Part shown: piece after piece, positions 17,907 through 24,751 of the stretch
Layout: every line of letters starts with the position of its first letter
Numbering within the stretch: position 1 is the stretch's first letter
DNA from: JBHJGM01 sp050331815
GTDB lineage: Bacteria; Verrucomicrobiota; Verrucomicrobiia; Opitutales; JBHJGM01
Direction of reading: 5' to 3'
NCBI GenBank assembly: GCA_050331815.1
Contig: JBHJGM010000018.1
Coordinates: 1-64,000, forward strand
Length of the DNA: 64,000 nt
Program-made: the position numbers and the translations under genes
Notes under the pieces: model-generated
Databases searched by the model: none
The model's input: the letters and a program-made list of their open reading frames with translations, nothing else
What the model was told of the DNA's origin: nothing

Positions 17907-18857
17907 CTATTTATTTAAGGGAGGGGTGGTGAACAGGACGCGGTTGCGGTTGAAGAGGCTTTCGCGGGCCTCGAGGCAGAGGCCCATAAAAGTTTCCTCG
18001 AACATGGAGACGCGCCGACCTTTGGCGTAGGCGAAACACCAGGAGCGCCTGGCCTTGAAGCGGGGGATGGTGCGCTCGACCAGGCGGCCGCGTTTGACAT
18101 CTTCGGCGACGACCCAGGGGGCGAGGAAGGTGATGCCCTGACCGCAGCGCACCAGTTCCTTGATAGCCTCGAGGCTGCCGACCTCGATGCTGTTGCTCCA
18201 GCGCAGGCCCTCGCGGCGGAGGGCACCGGTCAGGATGAGGTGGGTGGTGCTAGAGCGGTTGTAGAAAATGATGGTCTGCTGTGAAAATGACACCAGCGGG
18301 AGGGAGCGTTCGTTGGCCCAGGGATGAGTGGGGGAGAGCACAAGGTTGAGATCATCCTCCATCAGGTCGGTGAGGGTAAGGTCCTTGGTCATTTCGTCCT
18401 CGCGGAGTACGAGTGCGAGATCGAGGCGGTTGTCCAAGAGGCCGCGGAGGCACTCGGGTGAATCGGCCACGACGGTTTGCAGGGCACACTCGGGAAAGCA
18501 CTGGCGAAACTCGCGCAGGACCTGCGGCAGGAGGAACTGGCAGAGCATGGCGCTGAGGCCCACGCGGAGGTAGCCCGAGTCCCATTGTCCGTGCTTGGAG
18601 ACGCGTTCGCGTGTTTGACGCATGCGGCGCAGGATCTCCTGGGATTCTTGGCGAAAGAGTTCGCCCTGCTCGGTGAGGTGGAGCCGTCGGCCCACGCGCA
18701 TGAAAAGCTTTTGGCCTAAATCGCCTTCCAGCGCCTTAAGCGAGTGGCTGATGGCCGACTGCGTGAGATTGAGCTGCCGGGCGGTTTCGGTGAACGAACC
18801 GGTTTGGGCGAGGGTGACGAAGTTCAGCAACTGCCTGGAATCAAGAAGGTTGCTCAT
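17907..18857 (-). CDS. LysR-family regulator, likely of nitrate assimilation
   Basis: A 316-aa LysR-type regulator. The N-terminal winged HTH is typical: FVTLAQTGSFTETARQLNLT and then QSAISHSLKALEGDLGQKLF, within about residues 13-52. A two-lobed effector domain follows (for example LVLSPTHPWA and the GQGITFLAPWVV motif). The gene is divergent from the nitrate cluster with only 55 bp between start codons, the classic layout for a LysR regulator controlling the neighbouring operon and itself. I see no unambiguous T-N11-A box in those 55 bp. The nitrate role is inferred from position, with NtcB as a functional analogue. Confidence 0.9.
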   Translation of the reverse strand: MSNLLDSRQLLNFVTLAQTGSFTETARQLNLTQSAISHSLKALEGDLGQKLFMRVGRRLHLTEQGELFRQESQEILRRMRQTRERVSKHGQWDSGYLRVGLSAMLCQFLLPQVLREFRQCFPECALQTVVADSPECLRGLLDNRLDLALVLREDEMTKDLTLTDLMEDDLNLVLSPTHPWANERSLPLVSFSQQTIIFYNRSSTTHLILTGALRREGLRWSNSIEVGSLEAIKELVRCGQGITFLAPWVVAEDVKRGRLVERTIPRFKARRSWCFAYAKGRRVSMFEETFMGLCLEARESLFNRNRVLFTTPPLNK

Positions 18858-18912
18858 AGGGAATGGCCGAGAGTGGCATGTTCCGCGCTAGCAGGTAGGG
18901 AGCCACCTTCCG

Positions 18913-20001
18913 ATGTCTTTGTCCCGCATGCCGATCCGCCTGGGCTTCGTCCAACTCTGTGACGCCGCGCCGTATATACTGGCCGGGGAGCTGGGGTACT
19001 TTCAAGAAGCCGGTTTGACGGTGGAGCTTTCGCGGGAGTTAGGCTGGGCGACGATACGCAGCAAAATCGCCCTGGGCGAACTCGATGCGGCGCACGCCCT
19101 GGCGACGTTGCCGCTGGCGTTGAGCTTTGGGCTGTGTCCGGAGCGCTGTGCCGTGGAGACCAGCCTGGTGACGAGCCATCACGGAAACGCGATCACCTTG
19201 GGCCGGCGCATCTACGAGCGCGGGGTGCACACCGCCGAGGAGTTTCGGCAGGAGGTGCTTTCCTCGCGTGGGGCCAAGCGGTACCTTCTGGGAGTGGTCT
19301 CGCCCGAGTCGACGCACCACCTGCTGCTTCGGGCCTGGCTGCAGGGTGTCGGGCTGAAGCCGCAGGTGGATGTACAGATTGTCACCATCCCGCCCGGGCA
19401 GGCGTTGCGCAATCTGCGGGCGGGGACGGTCGACGGTTTTTGCGTGGGCGAGCCCTGGAACTTCCTGGCGGTGCGGGATCGGCTGGGCTGGATTCCGGCC
19501 CTGGGGGAAACGATTCAGGAAGGACACCCGGAGAAGGTGCTGATGGCGCGTCAGCAATTTGCCCGGGAGCGTGAGGACGAGTATCTGTTGCTGGGCGCAG
19601 CGATTTTAAGGGCGTGCGCCTACTGTGCGGTTCCGGAGAACGCGGCGGAGATCGCGCGCGTCCTGACGCAGAAAAAGTACATCGGCAACGTGCGATCGGC
19701 GATGGAGCGGACCCTGACCGGGCCCTATAGTTGTGGGGAGGCGATGCCGACGCACACGGGCAGCCGCTTTCGGTTTTACGGGCCTGGCTGCAACGCGCTG
19801 GATGCCGGCATGACCCGTTGGCTGGTGGAGGGTCTGCGCGCGCTGTACGCAGTGAAAAAACCGTGGAGCCCCGACGAGCTGGAGCCGGTGCTTCGCACGG
19901 ATCGGTTGGCGCAGATGCGGGCCCGGGCCGGTCTGTCTAAAAATGGCACTGGGCGAAAACGCGCAGCCAAAACTGTCCAAAAACGCGCATCCGGGCGCTG
20001 A
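18913..20001 (+). CDS. Cytoplasmic NrtA-like nitrate-binding protein (NasS-type sensor candidate)
   Basis: A 362-aa protein of the NrtA/CmpA/NasS family (LGFVQLCDAAPYILAGELGY, residues 9-28; DGFCVGEPWNFLAVRDRLGW further on). Unlike the next gene product it has no signal peptide: the mature-type sequence begins within ten residues of the start. It should therefore stay in the cytoplasm. That is the mark of NasS, the nitrate sensor that partners the RNA-binding antiterminator NasT. No NasT (ANTAR) gene is visible in the window. The tail is basic (RKRAAKTVQKRASGR), which is unusual for the family. It is the first gene of the nitrate cluster, 192 bp before the next open frame. Confidence 0.75.
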   Translation: MSLSRMPIRLGFVQLCDAAPYILAGELGYFQEAGLTVELSRELGWATIRSKIALGELDAAHALATLPLALSFGLCPERCAVETSLVTSHHGNAITLGRRIYERGVHTAEEFRQEVLSSRGAKRYLLGVVSPESTHHLLLRAWLQGVGLKPQVDVQIVTIPPGQALRNLRAGTVDGFCVGEPWNFLAVRDRLGWIPALGETIQEGHPEKVLMARQQFAREREDEYLLLGAAILRACAYCAVPENAAEIARVLTQKKYIGNVRSAMERTLTGPYSCGEAMPTHTGSRFRFYGPGCNALDAGMTRWLVEGLRALYAVKKPWSPDELEPVLRTDRLAQMRARAGLSKNGTGRKRAAKTVQKRASGR

Positions 20002-20219
20002 AATCCATGTGGCTGAGGGCGCAAAATCCATTCATCGGCCCGATGAGGCAAATTTGGAAAAGGCGCGAAGTCAGGGCTTCTGCAATGATTTATGGAGGTA
20101 GATTCGTGACATGAATGGGATTCATGGATTCGTTGAGAATTTTGAACTGTTTTAATTTTACCAGATCCCACCGCTGGCACGCGCACTGTTAGATGAAGAG
20201 ACCTAACACTGCATTGCCT
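20002..20219 (+). promoter_or_regulatory. Leader region of the nitrate transport operon with two palindromes
   Basis: Between the sensor gene and nrtA lie two perfect symmetric elements. TCATCGG-C-CCGATGA is at 20032-20046. CATGAAT-ggg-ATTCATG is at 20110-20126 and is flanked on both sides by the heptamer GATTCGT (20101-20107 and 20127-20133). They may be protein-binding sites for the LysR or another nitrogen regulator, or RNA hairpins in a leader. No intrinsic terminator with a U-run was found here. Confidence 0.45.
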
Positions 20220-21581
20220 ATGAAACGACTGAATCTAATCGCCGGGGCAGCGGTTCTTGCCGCTCCCTTTTCCCTCCAGGCTGAATTGGATGTGGAGAAA
20301 GAGGATCTGAAGTTTGGCTTCATTAAGCTGACCGACTGCGCTCCCATTGTGATGGCCAAAGAGCTTGGCTATTTTGAAGAGGAGGGCTTGTACGTGGAGT
20401 TGGAGGCGCAGGCCAACTGGAAGGTGCTCCTGGACCGCGTGATCAGCGGGGAACTCGATGGCGCGCACATGTTGGCGGGTCAGCCCATCGCGGCGACGAT
20501 TGGATTCGGCACCGAGGCGCATATCATTACGCCCTACAGCCTGGATCTGAACGGCAACGGCATCACCGTCTCCAACGAGTTGTGGGAAACCATGCAGGCG
20601 GCGGATCCGGTGTTGGACTCGCCGCAGCCGCCGCACCCGATTTCGGCGGATTCGCTGAAGGACTTTGCGCTGGAAAGGCGCCAGGCCGGCGAGCCGCTGC
20701 GCATGGGCATGGTGTTTCCGGTGTCCACGCACAACTACGAGCTTCGTTACTGGCTGGCGGCCAGCGAGATCAGCCCGGGCTTTTACTTTGACCCTGAGAC
20801 CGGCACGATCGACCGCACCGGCCAGTTGAACGCCGATGTGCTGCTATCGGTGACACCTCCGCCGCAGATGCCGGCGACCCTGGCCTCGAAGACCATCGAT
20901 GGCTACTGCGTGGGTGAGCCCTGGAATCAGCAGGCGATCCTGCGCGGCATCGGGGTGCCGGTGACAACGAATTACGACATCTGGAAAAACAATCCGGAAA
21001 AAGTCTTCGGGATGACGAAGGGCTGGGCGGACGCACATCCGAACACGGCCATCGCCGTGACCAAGGCGCTGATCCGCGCGGGTAAATGGCTGGACGCGTC
21101 GCCCGAGAATCGCCTCGAGGCGGTGAAGATTCTGTCGCGTTCCGAGTACGTTGGCGCGGACGAGGAAGTGCTGCGCAACAGCATGACCGGTACGTTCATG
21201 TTTCAAAAAACGGACGTGCGCGAGATGCCCGACTTCAACGTGTTCTTTCGTTACCACGCCAGCTATCCATTTTACAGCGATGCGATCTGGTTCCTGACCC
21301 AGATGAGTCGCTGGGGTCAAATCAGCGAGCCCAAGCCGGACGCGTGGTATTTCGATGTCGCGAAGAAGGTCTATCGCCCAGACATCTACCGCAAGGCCGC
21401 CACCCTGTTGATTGAAGAAGGCTACCTGACCGAAGCGGAAGTGCCGGAGACCGACGGCTTCAAGGAGCCGACCGGGGACTTTATCGATGGGATCGTTTAC
21501 GACGGTCGCAAGCCCAACGGCTACATTGAGAAGTTTGACGTGGGCCTGAAGCCGCAGTCTTCGGTGGCCGCCACCAATTAA
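20220..21581 (+). CDS. nrtA: Nitrate ABC transporter substrate-binding protein
   Basis: A 453-aa periplasmic binding protein of the NrtA/CmpA family. The signal peptide (MKRLNLIAGAAVLAAPFSLQ, cleavage near LQA-EL) supports the ATG at 20220. Another ATG nine codons upstream is possible. Family stretches include LKFGFIKLTDCAPIVMAKEL, GELDGAHMLAGQPIA and IDGYCVGEPWNQQAI. It binds nitrate (possibly nitrite) in the periplasm for the NrtBCD complex encoded next. The bicarbonate-binding CmpA is the main alternative for the fold, but the nitrate reductase context argues for nitrate. Confidence 0.88.
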   Translation: MKRLNLIAGAAVLAAPFSLQAELDVEKEDLKFGFIKLTDCAPIVMAKELGYFEEEGLYVELEAQANWKVLLDRVISGELDGAHMLAGQPIAATIGFGTEAHIITPYSLDLNGNGITVSNELWETMQAADPVLDSPQPPHPISADSLKDFALERRQAGEPLRMGMVFPVSTHNYELRYWLAASEISPGFYFDPETGTIDRTGQLNADVLLSVTPPPQMPATLASKTIDGYCVGEPWNQQAILRGIGVPVTTNYDIWKNNPEKVFGMTKGWADAHPNTAIAVTKALIRAGKWLDASPENRLEAVKILSRSEYVGADEEVLRNSMTGTFMFQKTDVREMPDFNVFFRYHASYPFYSDAIWFLTQMSRWGQISEPKPDAWYFDVAKKVYRPDIYRKAATLLIEEGYLTEAEVPETDGFKEPTGDFIDGIVYDGRKPNGYIEKFDVGLKPQSSVAATN

Positions 21582-21641
21582 AGGCCGCCAGAGTTCGTCC
21601 CCGCACCCTTGGCGCCCGCGAACAAAAATTCTTCTCGAGCC

Positions 21642-22877
21642 ATGAACAATCTCCGCAAGCTATTCGCCTTTTTAAAGGCCATCCGCCTGGGCTTTCTGGT
21701 GCCCGTCATTCAGTTGTGCCGGGGCGAGGACCCCAAGCTGCAAATGCGCCTGATCGCCCAGCAGATTGTTCTACCGCTGGCGGCCATCATCCTGGGCCTG
21801 CTGCTTTGGCAGAGCCTGGCCAGCAAGATCAACACGAACCTGGGCACCTTCCCGGGTCCAACGGAAACGTGGCAGGCTTACGAGTCCCTGCAGGAGGAAG
21901 CGCGGGTGGAGGCACTCAAGGAAAAGCACTTCAACCACAAGCAGCTATCGCGCATGGTGCGCCGAGGCGGTGTGGATTCGGAGGTCGGCATCTGGCTGGT
22001 CGAGGATGAAGGGGTGGCTCCAGAAGTCGTCACCTGGCTGGCGGAGAACCGTCCGCCCACGCGTTTTAACGAGGCGGACTACGCAGCCTTTTTGGAGCCG
22101 GTGGCGGGGGAGCCCGAGCCGGTTTCAGAAGCTCGCGACATGGATTACGTGAACGGACTCTATCTGGCTGCCGGCAAAGCTTTCAAGGGGAGCGAAACGG
22201 TCAAGGTGCGCGACTACGGGGGCAAGCCGACCTACGGTGAGCAGATACGCAAAAGCCTTTGGACGGTCTTCACCGGTTTTGTCATCGCATCGCTGGTGGC
22301 CATACCCATTGGGATTTTGTGCGGGCTCAACAAGAGCATCTACTCGGCCTTAAACCCGTTCATTCAGGTGGGCAAGCCGGTGTCGCCCTTGGCGTGGTTG
22401 CCGTTGGTCACGCTGGTGGTGGTGGCGCTGTACGAGCCGACGGAAGAGGGCCTGGAGATTTCGTTCATCGTCTCGGCGCTGGTGGTGGCGTTGTGCTCGC
22501 TGTGGCCGACGCTGGTGAATACGGCGGTTGGGGTCGCCAACACGGATCCCGATCACCTCAACGTGGCGCGCGTGCTGAAGCTGAGCTGGTTCAGCCGTCT
22601 GTTCAAAATCATTTTGCCGGGTTCGTTGCCGCTGATGTTCACTGGGCTGCGCATCTCGCTCGGGGTGGGCTGGATGGTGCTGATCGCCGCCGAGATGCTG
22701 GCGCAGAATCCGGGCCTGGGGAAATTCGTCTGGGACATGTTCCAGAACGGTTCGAGTGAGACGCTTTCCCTTATTGTGGTGGCCTGCCTGACCATCGGCC
22801 TGATCGGCTTCTTTTTGGATACGATCATGGGCGCGTTGCAGACCCTGGTGAGCTTCGAGGAGAAGCACAGCTCCTGA
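21642..22877 (+). CDS. nrtB: Nitrate ABC transporter permease with large extracytoplasmic insert
   Basis: A 411-aa permease. TM1 (IVLPLAAIILGLLLWQSL) is followed by an insert of roughly 125 residues, rich in Glu, Lys and Arg, before the binding-protein-dependent transport core starts at YGEQIRKSLWTVFTGFVIAS. The core has five further helices and an EAA-like loop (VARVLKLSWFSRLFKIILPG). NrtB proteins are usually about 275-325 aa, so the insert explains the extra length. The ATG at 21642 is preferred. A TTG eleven codons upstream keeps the frame open. It pairs with the two ATPases downstream. Confidence 0.88.
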   Translation: MNNLRKLFAFLKAIRLGFLVPVIQLCRGEDPKLQMRLIAQQIVLPLAAIILGLLLWQSLASKINTNLGTFPGPTETWQAYESLQEEARVEALKEKHFNHKQLSRMVRRGGVDSEVGIWLVEDEGVAPEVVTWLAENRPPTRFNEADYAAFLEPVAGEPEPVSEARDMDYVNGLYLAAGKAFKGSETVKVRDYGGKPTYGEQIRKSLWTVFTGFVIASLVAIPIGILCGLNKSIYSALNPFIQVGKPVSPLAWLPLVTLVVVALYEPTEEGLEISFIVSALVVALCSLWPTLVNTAVGVANTDPDHLNVARVLKLSWFSRLFKIILPGSLPLMFTGLRISLGVGWMVLIAAEMLAQNPGLGKFVWDMFQNGSSETLSLIVVACLTIGLIGFFLDTIMGALQTLVSFEEKHSS

Positions 22878-22931
22878 GGCCCTGTCGGCTTTGCACGCAA
22901 CGTATCGTGAATCCTTAGCGCAGCGTATCAC

Positions 22932-23795
22932 ATGGCATTTCTGGAACTGAAAAATGTGTGCAAGGGCTACGGGCCGACGGGCCCGACGCGCTCGGAAGTC
23001 TTGCACGACATCAACCTGTCGGTGCGCGACGGCGAGTTTGTCGCGATTGTAGGCTACTCCGGGAGCGGGAAGACGACGCTGATGTCGCTGATTGCGGGTT
23101 TGTTGACGCCGGACACGGGCACGATTTGCATCGAGGGGCAGCCGATTGTCGGCCCTTCCCACGAGCGTGGGCTGATCTTTCAAAATTACTCGCTGCTGCC
23201 CTGGCTGAGCGTGTACGGCAATATCGCCCTGGCGGTGAATCAGGTGTTTCCCAAGTGGACGCGTGCCGAGCGCGACCAGCACATCCGCCGCAACATCGAA
23301 CTGGTGAACTTGACGCCGGCGATCGACAAGCGGCCCAAGGAATTGTCCGGGGGGATGCGTCAGCGCGTGGCGGTGGCACGGACCCTGGCGATGGACCCGC
23401 GCCTGCTGCTGCTGGACGAGCCACTAAGCGCGCTGGACGCGCTGACGCGAGGGACCCTGCAGACGGAAATTTCGCGCATCTGGGAGTCCTCGCGCAAGAC
23501 GGCGCTGTTGATCACCAACAGCGTGGATGAGGGACTGTTGCTGGCCGACCGCATCATCCCGCTGACGCTGGGTCCGCGCGCGACGCTGGGCCCGGAGTTT
23601 GTCGTGGATCTGCCGCGCCCTCGCGAACGCGGGGTGCTCAACCACGACCGCCACTACCTTGAGCTGCGCAACGAGATCACCAATTACCTGATCGACCTGG
23701 CCGAGGATACAAACGCGCAGGACGACACCATCATCGCGCTGCCGAATCTGCAGCCGCGCGATCCCTCCGAGAAGCTCTCCCACACCTGGTACTGA
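22932..23795 (+). CDS. nrtC: Nitrate ABC transporter ATPase, NrtC-type without fused binding domain
   Basis: A 287-aa ABC ATPase. Walker A is GYSGSGKT at residues 41-48, the signature is LSGGMRQRV, and Walker B is LLLLDEPLSALD. The H-loop position reads LITNSVDEG, with Asn196 where most ABC ATPases have His. The following ADRIIPLTLGP is NrtC/CmpC-like. Cyanobacterial NrtC carries a C-terminal substrate-binding domain. This protein ends after a short tail and lacks it. It probably pairs with the NrtD-type ATPase encoded 7 bp downstream. Confidence 0.88.
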   Translation: MAFLELKNVCKGYGPTGPTRSEVLHDINLSVRDGEFVAIVGYSGSGKTTLMSLIAGLLTPDTGTICIEGQPIVGPSHERGLIFQNYSLLPWLSVYGNIALAVNQVFPKWTRAERDQHIRRNIELVNLTPAIDKRPKELSGGMRQRVAVARTLAMDPRLLLLDEPLSALDALTRGTLQTEISRIWESSRKTALLITNSVDEGLLLADRIIPLTLGPRATLGPEFVVDLPRPRERGVLNHDRHYLELRNEITNYLIDLAEDTNAQDDTIIALPNLQPRDPSEKLSHTWY

Positions 23796-23802
23796 ATCTT
23801 TC

Positions 23803-24723
23803 ATGGCCATGCAGCCGAATATCATGCCCTTCGAAGCACCTCCTCCCAACGACGACCTGGAGCGTCCCTTTCTTGAGCTGACCCAGCTGCGGAAAGTTTA
23901 TGATACCGCGAAAGGTCCGGCGGTCATTCTGGACGACATGAACCTGAAGGTCCGCAAGGGCGAGTTCATCGCGCTGATCGGGCACAGCGGCTGCGGCAAG
24001 TCCACGGCGCTGACGATGGTGGCGGGGCTCAACGCGATCTCCGGCGGCGGCATCGTGCTGCAGGGGAAGGAAGTGGCGGGGCCGGGGCCGGACCGCGGCG
24101 TGGTCTTCCAGTCACCGTGCTTGCTGCCGTGGATGTCTGCTTACGACAATGTGATGCTGGGGGTGAAGCAGGTGTTTTTCCACGCCTCGCGCAAGCAACG
24201 GCGGGCCATCGTCGAACATTTTCTGTGCCGGGTGGGGCTCGCCGATGCGATGCACAAACGTCCGTCGGAGCTTTCCAACGGGATGAAGCAGCGTGTGGGC
24301 ATCGCCCGGGCCTTCGCCTTGAACCCCAAGATGCTTTTGCTCGACGAGCCCTTTGGGATGCTCGATCAGCTGACCAAATTCGAACTGCAGGACGTGTTGC
24401 TGGACCTGTGGAGCCGTGACCAGAAAACCGCCTTGATGGTGACGCACGACGTGGACGAGGCCATCTTTTTGGCGGACCGGGTGGTGATGATGACCAACGG
24501 CCCGGCGGCCCGGGTTGGCGATATTCTCGACATCGATTACCCGCGGCCCCGCGAGCGGGCGCGCATCCTCGAGGATGCGAACTACCAGAAGTACCGCGAG
24601 CACCTTATTTCCTTCCTGGAGAATTGTGAGTTGGAGAAGGACAAAATCGCGCGGGAAAAACGCGAGCAGGCCGAAGCCGCCAAGAACCAAAAACCGGGCA
24701 CGCCCGAGAAGTCAGTGGCCTAG
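23803..24723 (+). CDS. nrtD: Nitrate ABC transporter ATPase, NrtD-type
   Basis: A 306-aa ABC ATPase with Walker A GHSGCGKS (residues 60-67), Walker B MLLLDEPFGMLD and a canonical H-loop MVTHDVDEA. The signature is SNGMKQRVGIARA, so it reads LSNGM rather than LSGG. An N-terminal extension of about 20 residues and a Lys/Glu-rich C-terminal tail are present. It follows the NrtC-type gene by 7 bp and precedes the nitrate reductase gene by 28 bp, in one transcription unit. Confidence 0.9.
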   Translation: MAMQPNIMPFEAPPPNDDLERPFLELTQLRKVYDTAKGPAVILDDMNLKVRKGEFIALIGHSGCGKSTALTMVAGLNAISGGGIVLQGKEVAGPGPDRGVVFQSPCLLPWMSAYDNVMLGVKQVFFHASRKQRRAIVEHFLCRVGLADAMHKRPSELSNGMKQRVGIARAFALNPKMLLLDEPFGMLDQLTKFELQDVLLDLWSRDQKTALMVTHDVDEAIFLADRVVMMTNGPAARVGDILDIDYPRPRERARILEDANYQKYREHLISFLENCELEKDKIAREKREQAEAAKNQKPGTPEKSVA

Positions 24724-24751
24724 ACTCGAAGCCAACGACTGCTTTTGGAAA

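Noticed and set aside
18858..18912. Possible LysR T-N11-A box in the lysR/NasS-type intergenic region
   Set aside because: Only an imperfect inverted repeat (ATGGCC and TGGCAT) was found, and spacing does not fit a standard box.
20173..20190. TGGCACG-containing sequence upstream of nrtA as a sigma-54 promoter
   Set aside because: The -24-like part fits, but the -12 position lacks the GC dinucleotide at the required spacing.
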